A stretch of 64,000 nt of DNA, taken from assembly GCF_000520015.2 (NCBI RefSeq), contig NZ_CP007044.2, positions 2,418,001 to 2,482,000 of the forward strand, in the 5' to 3' direction. Source of the DNA: Chania multitudinisentens RB-25. GTDB taxonomy: Bacteria > Pseudomonadota > Gammaproteobacteria > Enterobacterales > Enterobacteriaceae. A program made the position numbers and the translations under genes. Below the pieces are notes generated by a model. It was not told the DNA's origin and searched no databases. It saw nothing but the letters and a program-made list of their open reading frames with translations. The stretch's first letter is position 1. Every line of letters starts with the position of its first letter. This document shows positions 1 through 8,704 of this stretch, piece after piece.

Positions 1-2
1 CT

Positions 3-107
3 CAGGATTGTATCCGCCGTATGCAAGGAGAACTGACACTGGTTAAGGTCTCTGATGCTGATGTCTGTTTCCGAATTGAATTGCCATTAACCGCCGAGAA
101 TGAATGA
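3..107 (+). CDS. glrK: GlrK (QseE) sensor histidine kinase, C-terminal end only
   Basis: The open frame entering from the left edge ends at a TGA at 105-107 and reads ...MQGELTL...FRIELPL..., the usual end of a histidine kinase ATPase domain. Only about 34 residues are visible. The identity rests mainly on context: the next two genes are qseG and glrR, which in Enterobacterales follow the membrane sensor kinase GlrK/QseE that phosphorylates GlrR. The stop lies 3 nt before the qseG start, so the three genes are probably co-transcribed. The N-terminal sensor and HAMP/HisKA parts lie outside the window. Confidence 0.75.
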   Translation, partial: QDCIRRMQGELTLVKVSDADVCFRIELPLTAENE

Positions 108-110
108 ATA

Positions 111-986
111 ATGTACACATGGTCTAAACGCGCTCGTTTACAACAGACTGAAGGTTCACCACGTGTCTTTCAAGGTGCACCACTCGGCAAGCGCCCGCTT
201 TCTTTCCTGGGGCCGATCCTCTTAGCGCCGTTTCTGCTGGCTGGCTGTATTGATCGTGCTGTCAGCAGCGATCTGGCTCAACAGCAAATGGCAGCGATCC
301 CAGATACTAAAGTTGTGGATTACCGCATTGCGCCCTGTGATAACTTGTGGCAACTCGATGAAAAAGAGGCATTGGAAAATCCTCTTTATTGGTTGCGGGC
401 GATGGATTGCGCCGAACGGATCGGTTCTACTCAGGCTCGCGCCTTGGCGAAGACTTTGCCCGGCGATGGCTGGCAGAGCATTTTCAAGCAAAGTATTTTG
501 CTGGGGAGCGCCACACTTAGCCCATCTGAACGCCGTCAGATGCTTGAGCGCTTGAATAGCTATCGCCTCGAATACCCCAATTCACTGCGCCCATTGTTAC
601 AACTGTGGCGTCAGCAACAAACCTTGCTAACCTCACTGGTTGATGAACGAGCTCGCTACCAGCATTTACAGGAAAGTTCAGACAGCCAGATAGATATATT
701 GCGCCAGAGCCAGAGCCATTTGCAGCATCAATTGCAGGAGATGTCGCGCAAATTGGAAAACCTGACGGATATTGAACGCCAACTCTCTTCACGCAAGCAG
801 ATGCAGGGGGAAATCCCCGAGAACAACGCTGCACAGTCAAAACCGGACGCTACCGGCAAGCCTGCAACACCAGCCAAAGAGGCTGAACCGGATGCTCCTA
901 TCGAAGAAAAGGGAACGGCATTGCCGGTGGAGCCGGAAGATAGCGATGCACCACCCCCTGTTCATAAGGAGCCTCAAGCGCAATGA
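111..986 (+). CDS. qseG: QseG outer membrane lipoprotein of the GlrK-GlrR system
   Basis: This 291-residue protein has a lipobox LAGC with the acylated Cys at about residue 46, followed by Ile, consistent with outer-membrane sorting. A coiled-coil-like, Gln/Leu-rich stretch spans roughly residues 180-230, and the tail is low-complexity and rich in Pro, Ala and Glu (about 235-291). In enterobacteria QseG sits between the kinase and the response regulator and is reported to interact with the sensor kinase. The n-region before the signal hydrophobic core is unusually long (about 30 residues), but no later Met start keeps the lipobox. The stop overlaps the glrR start (ATGA), which indicates translational coupling. 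The acidic tail makes it longer than the E. coli protein. Confidence 0.88.
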   Translation: MYTWSKRARLQQTEGSPRVFQGAPLGKRPLSFLGPILLAPFLLAGCIDRAVSSDLAQQQMAAIPDTKVVDYRIAPCDNLWQLDEKEALENPLYWLRAMDCAERIGSTQARALAKTLPGDGWQSIFKQSILLGSATLSPSERRQMLERLNSYRLEYPNSLRPLLQLWRQQQTLLTSLVDERARYQHLQESSDSQIDILRQSQSHLQHQLQEMSRKLENLTDIERQLSSRKQMQGEIPENNAAQSKPDATGKPATPAKEAEPDAPIEEKGTALPVEPEDSDAPPPVHKEPQAQ

Positions 987-2320
987 CAGCTCGCAAACCG
1001 GCCAATCTTTTGTTGGTTGACGACGATCCCAGCTTGCTCAAGTTGTTGGGTATGCGCCTGACCAGCGAAGGTTTTCACGTCATTACCGCCGCAAGTGGTC
1101 AGGAGGCTTTACGTTTACTGGCACGTGAAAAAGTTGATTTGGTGATCAGCGACTTGCGAATGGATGAAATGGACGGCATGGCACTGTTTGCTGAAATCCA
1201 GAAATATCAGCCGGGTATGCCCGTGATTATTCTCACTGCTCACGGTTCGATTCCAGATGCAGTTGCCGCGACTCAGCAGGGGGTGTTCAGCTTCCTGACC
1301 AAACCGGTAGACCGGGATGCGTTGTATAAAGCCATTGATGATGCACTTTCGCTGTCGGTGCCTGCGGGCGATGACAGTTGGCGTGAGGACTTTGTCACCC
1401 GTAGCCCGATGATGTTACGCCTGTTGGAACAGGCCAAAATGGTGGCACAGTCGGATGTCAGTGTGTTGATTAACGGGCAAAGCGGCACCGGTAAAGAAGT
1501 GTTGGCACAGGCTATTCATGGCGCCAGCCCCAGGGCGAAAAAGGCGTTTATTGCTATCAACTGCGGCGCGTTGCCGGAACAATTGCTGGAATCAGAGTTG
1601 TTTGGGCATGCCAAAGGGGCATTCACCGGCGCAGTGAGCAGCCGTGAAGGGTTATTCCAGGCTGCCGCCGGAGGGACATTGTTTCTGGACGAGATCGGCG
1701 ACATGCCACTTTCACTGCAAGTGAAATTGTTGCGAGTCTTGCAGGAGCGCAAGGTGCGTCCGTTAGGGAGTAACCGTGATTTAGACATTGACGTGCGTAT
1801 CATTTCCGCTACCCACCGTGACTTACCCAAGGCGATGGCGAAAAATGAGTTCCGCGAAGACCTCTATTACCGCCTGAACGTGGTTAACCTAAAGATTCCG
1901 GCGCTGAATGAGCGGGCAGAGGATATTCCGTTGCTGGCCAATCACCTGCTGCGTGAATCGGCTTTGCGCCATAAACCCTTTGTGCGCAGTTTCTCCTCTG
2001 ATGCGATGAAACGCCTGATGACTGCTAGTTGGCCGGGCAACGTGCGCCAATTGGTGAACGTCATCGAACAATGTGTGGCATTGACTACGGCTCCGGTGAT
2101 TAGTGAAGCCCTGGTGGAACAGGCTTTGGAAGGGGAAAACACCGCATTACCGACCTTTGTCGAAGCTCGCAACCAGTTTGAATTACACTATTTACGTAAG
2201 CTGTTGCAGATCACCAAAGGGAATGTCACCCAGGCTGCACGTATGGCGGGCCGTAATCGTACTGAGTTCTACAAATTGCTGTCGCGCCATGAATTGGACG
2301 CCAACGATTTCAAAGAATGA
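983..2320 (+). CDS. glrR: GlrR (QseF) sigma-54-dependent response regulator
   Basis: The 445-residue protein has the three expected domains. The receiver domain covers about residues 8-120, with the acidic pocket LVDDD and phospho-acceptor Asp57 in VISDLRM. The AAA+ domain covers about 135-370, with Walker A GQSGTGKE near 165-172, the sigma-54 contact loop GAFTGA at 212-217 and the Walker B segment TLFLDEIGDM. A Fis-type helix-turn-helix lies at about 400-440. GlrR is phosphorylated by GlrK and activates sigma-54 promoters; in E. coli the known targets include the small RNA glmY and rpoE. The start overlaps the qseG stop by 4 nt. Length and motifs match the family, with no sign of damage. Confidence 0.95.
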   Translation: MTARKPANLLLVDDDPSLLKLLGMRLTSEGFHVITAASGQEALRLLAREKVDLVISDLRMDEMDGMALFAEIQKYQPGMPVIILTAHGSIPDAVAATQQGVFSFLTKPVDRDALYKAIDDALSLSVPAGDDSWREDFVTRSPMMLRLLEQAKMVAQSDVSVLINGQSGTGKEVLAQAIHGASPRAKKAFIAINCGALPEQLLESELFGHAKGAFTGAVSSREGLFQAAAGGTLFLDEIGDMPLSLQVKLLRVLQERKVRPLGSNRDLDIDVRIISATHRDLPKAMAKNEFREDLYYRLNVVNLKIPALNERAEDIPLLANHLLRESALRHKPFVRSFSSDAMKRLMTASWPGNVRQLVNVIEQCVALTTAPVISEALVEQALEGENTALPTFVEARNQFELHYLRKLLQITKGNVTQAARMAGRNRTEFYKLLSRHELDANDFKE

Positions 2321-2457
2321 CGTTTTCTTTCCTGAACCTGCATAGTGCGGGTTCTCAACAAATGAACCGGAAGAGTAGCTACCCAACCCTCTGCAACTTC
2401 ATGTAATAAGGGTATAAACTCCGGTTTCTTTGTTGTGGCATGGCAGACCATAGAGAT

Positions 2458-4080
2458 ATGAACAGAGCACTTTCCATTGCGTTGGCCCAACTGAATCTGC
2501 TGGTGGGCGATATTGAAGGCAACACGGAACGCATGTTGCAAACTGTGCAAGAGCAACAGAAGGCGGGAGCCGACCTGGTGATGTTCACCGAACTGGCGCT
2601 GTCGGGGTATCCACCGGAAGACTTGCTGTATCGTGATGATTTCTATCTGCGTTGCGATACGCAACTCAAGCGCCTGCAACAGGCATCGGCCGATGTGGCG
2701 ATTTTGGTAGGGCACCCGTGGCGTGAAGACGGCAAGCTGTATAACGCACTGTCGCTGTTTGCAGACGGGCAACTGTTGGCGCGTTATTTCAAGCAACAGT
2801 TGCCGAATTACGGCGTGTTTGACGAGAAACGCTACTTCCAGGCTGGGAATGCAAGCTGCGTGGTTGAACTAAAGGGTTATCGTCTTGGGCTGCTGATTTG
2901 TGAAGATCTGTGGTTCCCGGAACCTGTGGATGCCGCAAAGGCGGCAGGGGCCGAAATTCTGCTGTCGATCAATGCCTCGCCGTATAACCGTGAAAAACCT
3001 TATATCCGTAAAACCCTGATGGCGAGCCACTGTCAGCGCACTGGCCTGCCATTGGTGTATCTCAACCAGATCGGCGGGCAGGATGAGCTGATTTTCGACG
3101 GTTGTTCAAAAGTGTTTGATGCCGCAGGCAATATGACGCATCGCCTGGCGGCGTTTGCCGAGCAGGTTACGCAGTTGGTATTCAACGGGCTGGAGGTGGT
3201 GCCGATGACCGCTCCGGCGGCGGATCTGCCGCCATTGGCACAGGTGTACGAAGCGCTGGTGCTGGCGGTGCGTGACTATGTGACCAAGAACGGTTTCAAA
3301 GGCGCGGTGCTGGGCCTGTCTGGGGGGATTGATTCGGCGCTGACGTTGGCGATTGCCGTTGATGCGTTGGGTAAAGACAAGGTGCAGGCATTGATGATGC
3401 CGTTCCGCTACACGGCGGATATCAGTATTGCTGATGCTAAAGAAGAAGCTGAAATCCTCGGCGTTGAGTTTGATATTGTCTCAATTGAGCCCATGTTCGA
3501 TGCTTTTATGAGCCAACTGTCCCCGATGTTTGTTGGCACAGCACGGGATACCACCGAAGAAAACCTCCAGGCGCGCTGCCGTGGTGTGGTGCTGATGGCG
3601 CTGTCTAACAAACGCAACAGTATCGTGTTGACCACCGGGAACAAGAGTGAGATGGCGGTAGGCTATGCCACGCTGTATGGTGATATGGCGGGGGGATTTG
3701 ACGTATTGAAAGATGTGCCGAAGACGCTGGTCTTTAAACTGTCTGAATACCGTAATACCGTCTCGTATGTCATCCCGCAGCGGGTGATCGATCGCCCGCC
3801 ATCGGCTGAACTGGCACCGGATCAGCTCGATCAGGACAGCCTGCCACCTTACGATATTTTGGATGCGATTCTGGAAGGTTATGTTGAGCGGGATAAATCG
3901 GTCAGCGATCTGGTTGCCGAGGGCTTCGAAGAGGCTATCGTGCGCAAGGTGATTCGCCTGGTGGATATCAACGAATACAAGCGCCGTCAGGCAGCCGTTG
4001 GGCCGCGCATTACTGCCCGTAACTTTGGTAAAGATCGCCGCTATCCGATTACATCCGGTTTTGGCCGTAAAAATTGGTAA
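2458..4080 (+). CDS. nadE: Glutamine-dependent NAD+ synthetase
   Basis: NadE makes NAD+ from deamido-NAD+, ATP and ammonia taken from glutamine. The 540-residue protein has an N-terminal nitrilase-type glutaminase domain with the Glu-Lys-Cys triad visible (Glu in MFTELALSGY, Lys in FDEKRYF, Cys in LLICEDLW). The C-terminal ATP pyrophosphatase domain begins at about residue 260 with the P-loop GLSGGIDSALT. This is the long two-domain form, not the short ammonia-dependent NadE of E. coli. The start at 2458 (MNRALSIALAQ) was preferred over an in-frame ATG at 2440, because homologues begin there and AGAGAT precedes it. It stands between glrR and glnB, an order typical of Serratia and Yersinia. 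Confidence 0.93.
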   Translation: MNRALSIALAQLNLLVGDIEGNTERMLQTVQEQQKAGADLVMFTELALSGYPPEDLLYRDDFYLRCDTQLKRLQQASADVAILVGHPWREDGKLYNALSLFADGQLLARYFKQQLPNYGVFDEKRYFQAGNASCVVELKGYRLGLLICEDLWFPEPVDAAKAAGAEILLSINASPYNREKPYIRKTLMASHCQRTGLPLVYLNQIGGQDELIFDGCSKVFDAAGNMTHRLAAFAEQVTQLVFNGLEVVPMTAPAADLPPLAQVYEALVLAVRDYVTKNGFKGAVLGLSGGIDSALTLAIAVDALGKDKVQALMMPFRYTADISIADAKEEAEILGVEFDIVSIEPMFDAFMSQLSPMFVGTARDTTEENLQARCRGVVLMALSNKRNSIVLTTGNKSEMAVGYATLYGDMAGGFDVLKDVPKTLVFKLSEYRNTVSYVIPQRVIDRPPSAELAPDQLDQDSLPPYDILDAILEGYVERDKSVSDLVAEGFEEAIVRKVIRLVDINEYKRRQAAVGPRITARNFGKDRRYPITSGFGRKNW

Positions 4081-4093
4081 TTAAGGAATAAAA

Positions 4094-4432
4094 ATGAAAA
4101 AAATCGACGCTATTATCAAGCCATTCAAACTGGATGATGTGCGTGAAGCGCTGGCTGAGGTGGGTATCACCGGGATGACCGTAACCGAAGTGAAAGGTTT
4201 TGGTCGCCAGAAAGGCCACACTGAACTGTATCGTGGCGCGGAATATATGGTCGACTTTCTGCCGAAGGTAAAAATCGAGATCGTGGTGGCTGACGATATC
4301 GTTGATACCTGTGTGGAAACCATTATGCAAACCGCACAAACGGGCAAAATCGGTGATGGTAAAATTTTTGTTTTCGACGTGGCGCGAGTGGTGCGTATCA
4401 GGACCGGCGAGCAAGACGAAGAAGCGATTTGA
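4094..4432 (+). CDS. glnB: Nitrogen regulatory protein P-II
   Basis: GlnB is the trimeric PII signal protein that senses 2-oxoglutarate and ATP/ADP and controls GlnD/GlnE/NtrB-linked nitrogen assimilation. The 112-residue length is exact for the family. The T-loop carries the uridylylation site Tyr51 in ELYRGAEYMVDF, and the B-loop region TGKIGDGKIFV is intact. A Shine-Dalgarno sequence (TTAAGGA) precedes the ATG. The gene lies 13 nt after nadE and may share its transcript. The 3' side is unusual: a tandem 139-bp repeat array begins one base after the stop codon, so the normal intergenic terminator region is not visible. Confidence 0.97.
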   Translation: MKKIDAIIKPFKLDDVREALAEVGITGMTVTEVKGFGRQKGHTELYRGAEYMVDFLPKVKIEIVVADDIVDTCVETIMQTAQTGKIGDGKIFVFDVARVVRIRTGEQDEEAI

Positions 4433-4433
4433 G

Positions 4434-4863
4434 ATGTCTGGCTACCGAGCACTTCCAGCTTGAACTTGGGCAGTGCTCGGCCTCCTCGTGTACTGCGTGT
4501 ACACTCCGGGGCACTGCGCGCTGGCCGCATTCAATCTGAATGCGCTCGCTACGCCCCGAACCTCAGAGAACGATGTCTGGCTACCGGGCATTTCCAGTTT
4601 GAACTTGGGCAGTGCTCGGCCTCCTCGTGTACTGCGTGTACACTCCGGGGCACTGCGCGCTGGCCGCATTCAATCTGAATGCGCTCGCTACGCCCCAAAC
4701 TTCAGAGAACAATGTCTGGCTACCGGGCATTTCCAGCTTGAACTTGGGCAGTGCTCGGCCTCCTCGTGTACTGCGTGTACACTCCGGGGCACTGCGCGCT
4801 GGCCGTATTCAATCTGAATGCGCTCGCTACGCCCTGAACTTCAGAAAATAATGTCTGGCTTGA
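4434..4863. repeat. Tandem array: three 139-bp repeats plus a short fourth copy
   Basis: Units start at 4434, 4573 and 4712, each with ATGTCTGGCTACCG, and a truncated fourth begins at 4851. The spacing is exactly 139 bp each time. The copies differ at only a few bases (for example CCGAGCACTTCC against CCGGGCATTTCC), which implies recent duplication. Each unit holds the hairpin GCATTCAATCTGAATGC and the short inverted pair GTGTAC/GTACAC. Part of the unit (GGGCAGTGCTCGGCCTCCTC) recurs in a diverged single copy near 8705-8838. Open frames crossing the array are by-products, because 139 is not a multiple of 3. Its role is unknown; it could affect the 3' end of the glnB transcript. Confidence 0.9.
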
Positions 4864-4985
4864 ATAGTTCTTCATTATTTCCATTCTAAAAAAGCGAACG
4901 CTATCGCATTTTGTACACTTTCTTCGATAGCTTGCAGGTAAACACCTACACTCAAAACACCCCTTTTTTGACTGAGGCGATAGCC

Positions 4986-5909
4986 ATGATGACGTTACGC
5001 CAAATCCGCCACTTCATCGCGGTGGCTGAAACGGGTTCAATTTCTGCTGCCGCGCAGGCGGTGTTTGTCTCACAGTCTTCGTTAACGTTGGCGATCCAGC
5101 AGTTGGAAACTGACATTGGTGTCAGGTTGTTCGAACGTCATGCTAAGGGGATGGATCTCACTCACCAAGGGCACCAGTTTCTGCGCCAGTCCTATCTGAT
5201 TCTTGCCACGGTCGATAATGCCAAGCGCAGCCTGCAACTGGGCACAGAAAGCCTGAACGGTACGCTGACCCTCGGCGTTACCAGCCTGGTGGCCGGTTAT
5301 TTTCTGGTGGAATTGCTCAAGCGTTTCAGAGCGGTTTATCCCAACGTTACGTTACAGGTGATCGAAGATGAGCGGCCATATATCGAACACTTGCTGGTGA
5401 GCGGTGAGATAGACATCGGGGTGCTGATTCTGTCAAACATTGAAGATCGCGATGCATTGCAAACCGAAGTGTTGATGCATTCACCTTATCGCCTGTGGTT
5501 GCCGCCGCTGCATGCTTTATTGGAGTACGAAAGCATCGGTTTAGCCGATGTGGCAAAACAGCCCTTAATTCAGCTTAACGTGGATGAAATGGATGTGCAT
5601 GCTCAGCGGATCTGGGGGCGTGCTGGCCTCAAACCGGAGATTTCAATGAAGACTGCGTCCACCGAAGCAGTACGCAGCCTGGTGGCAACCGGGATGGGCA
5701 TTGCCATTCTGCCGGATATGGTTTACCGCGCCTGGTCGTTGGAGGGCAATATGATCGAAGCGCGTAAGCTGGTGGATTTATTGGAGCCGCTGGATATTGG
5801 GTTAGCGTGGCGGCGTGGCAGTGCTCGGCCAGAATTAGTGGCGCCATTCCTCACTATTGCGCGTGAGAACAGCAAGATAAACGCGGCTGGTCTAAGGCAT
5901 TCGATTTAA
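4986..5909 (+). CDS. LysR-family regulator at the head of the polyamine catabolic block
   Basis: The 307-residue protein has the N-terminal LysR winged helix-turn-helix (about residues 4-62: LRQIRHFIAVAETGSISAAA and ...SQSSLTLAIQQLE) and a substrate-binding domain to the end. The start at 4986 (MMTLRQI) matches the family's usual N-terminus; an upstream in-frame extension to 4911 would add about 25 unlike residues. It reads in the same direction as the following aldehyde dehydrogenase and YdcSTUV genes, so it is a candidate activator of that block. This differs from E. coli, where the ydc operon is preceded by the MocR-type gene ydcR. The inducer is not known from the sequence. Confidence 0.85.
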   Translation: MMTLRQIRHFIAVAETGSISAAAQAVFVSQSSLTLAIQQLETDIGVRLFERHAKGMDLTHQGHQFLRQSYLILATVDNAKRSLQLGTESLNGTLTLGVTSLVAGYFLVELLKRFRAVYPNVTLQVIEDERPYIEHLLVSGEIDIGVLILSNIEDRDALQTEVLMHSPYRLWLPPLHALLEYESIGLADVAKQPLIQLNVDEMDVHAQRIWGRAGLKPEISMKTASTEAVRSLVATGMGIAILPDMVYRAWSLEGNMIEARKLVDLLEPLDIGLAWRRGSARPELVAPFLTIARENSKINAAGLRHSI

Positions 5910-5974
5910 TCGAAGGCTGCCTTCAGTATTTAGAATTTGTTGTCCGCTGTAGGCTCGCTTAGTCTGATAAAAAC

Positions 5975-5995
5975 TAATTAATTACATTTAATTAA
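5975..5995. promoter_or_regulatory. AT-rich inverted repeat upstream of the first aldehyde dehydrogenase gene
   Basis: The stretch TAATTAATTACATTTAATTAA is nearly palindromic and sits in the 112-bp gap between the LysR gene and the aldehyde dehydrogenase gene, 27 bp before the start codon. It contains the T-N11-A spacing seen in LysR-type operators. Function as an operator is inference; AT-rich palindromes of this length also occur by chance. Confidence 0.3.
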
Positions 5996-6021
5996 CGTTT
6001 CCATCACATGGGCGATGCGTA

Positions 6022-7485
6022 ATGGCAGATGTAGATTCTGTTTCAGGCTTGTCTTGTCAGCAATTCATTAATGGCCAGTGGGTTGCAGGTGAAGGGCATG
6101 ATGAAAACATTGTGAACCCCGCCACCGGCGAAACACTGGTTACCCTTGCCGAGGCTTCTGCTGCGCAGGTTGGTAGCGCCGTCTTCGCTGCGCAACAGGC
6201 TTTCTTCCACTGGTCACGTACCACGCCCGCTTTTCGCGCAGGCATTCTGCTGCGTATCGCAGATGCCATTGAACAACAGGCTGAACGCCTGGCGCGGCTT
6301 GAAGCGCTCAATTGTGGCAAGCCTTTCCACCAGGCACTGAACGATGACTTGCCTGCGGCTGTCGATGTCTTTCGTTTTTTTGCGGGAGCGGTGCGGACCC
6401 AGCAAGGGCAATTAGCTGGTGAATATATCGAAGGCCATACCTCCATGATTCGCCGCGACCCGGTCGGCGTAGTGGCCTCCATTGCACCGTGGAATTATCC
6501 GTTGATGATGGCAGCCTGGAAAATTGCGCCTGCCTTGGCGGCGGGTAATACCGTGGTATTTAAACCTTCTGAACATACGCCATTGACCATTCTGGCGTTG
6601 GTGCCTGCTTTACAGGAAATCTTGCCGCCGGGCGTGCTGAATATCGTTTATGGCGGCGGTGAAGGGGTGGGTAGCCATCTGGTGAGCCATCCGCAGGTGC
6701 GGTTGGTTTCCGTGACCGGCGATATTGTTACCGGGCAGAAAATCCTACAGGCGGCGGTGAAAAGCGTAAAACGCACTCATCTGGAGTTAGGCGGTAAAGC
6801 GCCGGTGATAGTCTGTGATGATGCCGATCTGGCAGAAGTGGTCAGCAGCATCCGCACCTTCGGTTATTACAACGCCGGGCAGGATTGTACCGCCGCCTGC
6901 CGGATCTATGCGCAGGCAGGTATTTATCCGCAACTGGTGGAAGCGTTGGGCGAAGCGGTTGCCAGCCTGCGTTTTGCCCGCAAACGGGATGAAGACAATG
7001 AGATTGGCCCGTTGATCAGCAGCCGCCAGCGCGATCGCGTAGCCAGTTTTGTCGAACGCGCCCTCAGCCAGCCACATATCGAATTGATCACCGGTGCGGC
7101 AGCACATTCTGGCCCCGGTTTCTACTACCAACCCACTTTACTGGCGGGCTGCCTGCAAACGGATGAAATCGTGCAGCGTGAAGTGTTCGGCCCGGTGGTC
7201 AGCGTAACGCGCTTCGAGCAGTTGGAGCAGGCGGTGAACTGGGCTAATGATTCTGAATATGGTCTGGCTTCTTCGGTCTGGACGCAGAATATCGATCGCG
7301 CGCTGCATATCGCCGCGCATTTGCAGTACGGCAGTACCTGGATCAATACCCACTTTACCCTGGCAAGCGAAATGCCGCACGGCGGCCTGAAACGCTCCGG
7401 CTACGGTAAGGATCTCTCCAGTGACTCATTACAGGATTACAGCGTTGTCAGGCATGTGATGGCGAAGTTTAAATCGGCCTTCTAG
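6022..7485 (+). CDS. PatD-like aminoaldehyde dehydrogenase (first paralogue)
   Basis: This NAD(P)-dependent aldehyde dehydrogenase has 487 residues. The catalytic Cys is in NAGQDCTAACRIYAQ, the general-base Glu in THLELGGKAP, and the Rossmann-side motif in PWNYPLMMAAWK. The same signatures occur in the PatD (YdcW) gene at 11679, and the two proteins are clearly paralogous along their length. This copy has an N-terminal extension of about 13 residues. The likely substrate is 4-aminobutyraldehyde or 3-aminopropionaldehyde, giving GABA or beta-alanine. The distinction cannot be made from sequence, but a spermidine dehydrogenase in the same block could need one or both. It is first in the run leading to ydcS. 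Confidence 0.85.
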   Translation: MADVDSVSGLSCQQFINGQWVAGEGHDENIVNPATGETLVTLAEASAAQVGSAVFAAQQAFFHWSRTTPAFRAGILLRIADAIEQQAERLARLEALNCGKPFHQALNDDLPAAVDVFRFFAGAVRTQQGQLAGEYIEGHTSMIRRDPVGVVASIAPWNYPLMMAAWKIAPALAAGNTVVFKPSEHTPLTILALVPALQEILPPGVLNIVYGGGEGVGSHLVSHPQVRLVSVTGDIVTGQKILQAAVKSVKRTHLELGGKAPVIVCDDADLAEVVSSIRTFGYYNAGQDCTAACRIYAQAGIYPQLVEALGEAVASLRFARKRDEDNEIGPLISSRQRDRVASFVERALSQPHIELITGAAAHSGPGFYYQPTLLAGCLQTDEIVQREVFGPVVSVTRFEQLEQAVNWANDSEYGLASSVWTQNIDRALHIAAHLQYGSTWINTHFTLASEMPHGGLKRSGYGKDLSSDSLQDYSVVRHVMAKFKSAF

Positions 7486-7537
7486 CCATGAATATCATGA
7501 AAAATCAGTTATATCCAGATACGCAACTCAGGGGGTA

Positions 7538-8695
7538 ATGACGATGAGAAAAGCAACCGCAGTCACCACAGTTTCCGCGCTCTGTATCACGGTTCTTTGC
7601 GGTCTGGCGCAGGCCGCTGAGGTGTCGCAGCCGCTTGGCAAAGGCGAAGGGCAGTTGGATATCATTGCCTGGCCCGGTTATATCGAACGCGGCCAGTCGG
7701 ACAAAAATTACGATTGGGTTACTCAGTTCGAGAAACAAACCGGTTGTGCGGTGAACGTGAAAACAGCCGCTACTTCCGATGAAATGGTCAGCCTGATGGC
7801 GAAAGGCGGTTACGATCTGGTGACCGCATCGGGTGATGCATCACTGCGTTTGATCTTCGGCAAGCGCGTGCAACCGATCGATCCTGCCTTGATCCCCAAC
7901 TGGAAAAACATCGACCCGCGTCTGCTGAACGGGCCTTGGTATACCGTGGCGGGCAAAACTTATGGCACCCCTTATCAGTGGGGGCCGAATTTGCTGATGT
8001 ATAACAGTAAAACCTTCCCGACGCCGCCAGACAGTTGGGCCGTCGTCTTCCAGCAACAAAACCTGCCGGATGGCAAAACCAACCAAGGCCGGGTGCAGGC
8101 TTACGATGGCCCGATTTATATCGCTGATGCCGCGCTGTTCCTGAAAGCAACCCAGCCACAGTTGGGTATCACCGATCCGTACCAACTGAATGAAGAACAA
8201 TATCAAGCGGTGCTCACGTTGCTGCGCAGCCAGCATGCGCTGATCCACCGTTATTGGCATGACACCTCGGTACAGATGAGCGATTTCAAAAATGAGGGCG
8301 TGGTGGCTTCGGGGGCCTGGCCGTATCAGGCCAACGCCCTTAAAGGTGAAGGCCAGCCGATTGCTACCGTATTCCCGAAAGAAGGCGTCACCGGCTGGGC
8401 AGATACCACCATGCTGCACGCAGAGGCCAGGCATCCAAGCTGTGCCTATCAGTGGATGAACTGGTCACTGGAACCGAAAGTTCAAGGGGATGTGGCTGCC
8501 TGGTTCGGTTCGCTGCCAGCGGTGCCAGCAGGCTGCAAAGCCAGTACGCTGCTCGGCGATAAAGGGTGTGAAACCAACGGGTTTAACCAGTTCGACAAGA
8601 TTGCTTTTTGGAAAACCCCGCAGGCTGAAGGTGGCAAGTTTGTGCCATACAGCCGTTGGACGCAGGATTATATCGCCATTATGGGCGGCAGATAA
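7538..8695 (+). CDS. ydcS: YdcS polyamine-type ABC transporter substrate-binding protein
   Basis: The 385-residue protein begins with a Sec signal peptide (about residues 1-26, cleavage near AQA-AE). The mature part matches the YdcS/PotD family of periplasmic binding proteins, including DIIAWPGYIERGQ, KGGYDLVTASGDASLR and the end YSRWTQDYIAIMGGR. A good Shine-Dalgarno (CAGGGGGT) precedes the ATG. In E. coli YdcS belongs with YdcTUV and PatD, and the same set follows here. The substrate is probably a polyamine or a related amine. A diverged repeat fills the gap between this gene and ydcT. Confidence 0.93.
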   Translation: MTMRKATAVTTVSALCITVLCGLAQAAEVSQPLGKGEGQLDIIAWPGYIERGQSDKNYDWVTQFEKQTGCAVNVKTAATSDEMVSLMAKGGYDLVTASGDASLRLIFGKRVQPIDPALIPNWKNIDPRLLNGPWYTVAGKTYGTPYQWGPNLLMYNSKTFPTPPDSWAVVFQQQNLPDGKTNQGRVQAYDGPIYIADAALFLKATQPQLGITDPYQLNEEQYQAVLTLLRSQHALIHRYWHDTSVQMSDFKNEGVVASGAWPYQANALKGEGQPIATVFPKEGVTGWADTTMLHAEARHPSCAYQWMNWSLEPKVQGDVAAWFGSLPAVPAGCKASTLLGDKGCETNGFNQFDKIAFWKTPQAEGGKFVPYSRWTQDYIAIMGGR

Positions 8696-8704
8696 AAGTG
8701 AATC

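Noticed and set aside
2440..2457. nadE start at 2440
   Set aside because: No ribosome binding site, and the extra six residues are not seen in homologues; 2458 gives the normal 540-residue length.
4442..4851. Several overlapping open frames inside the tandem repeats on both strands
   Set aside because: They repeat the same translated units in shifted frames, as expected for a 139-bp unit, have no Shine-Dalgarno and resemble no protein.
4434..4863. CRISPR array
   Set aside because: The whole 139-bp unit repeats, with no alternation of short constant repeats and unique spacers, and there are no cas genes.
4911..4985. Longer N-terminus for the LysR protein at 4986
   Set aside because: The added residues are unlike LysR N-termini and the family start MMTLRQIRHF is clear.
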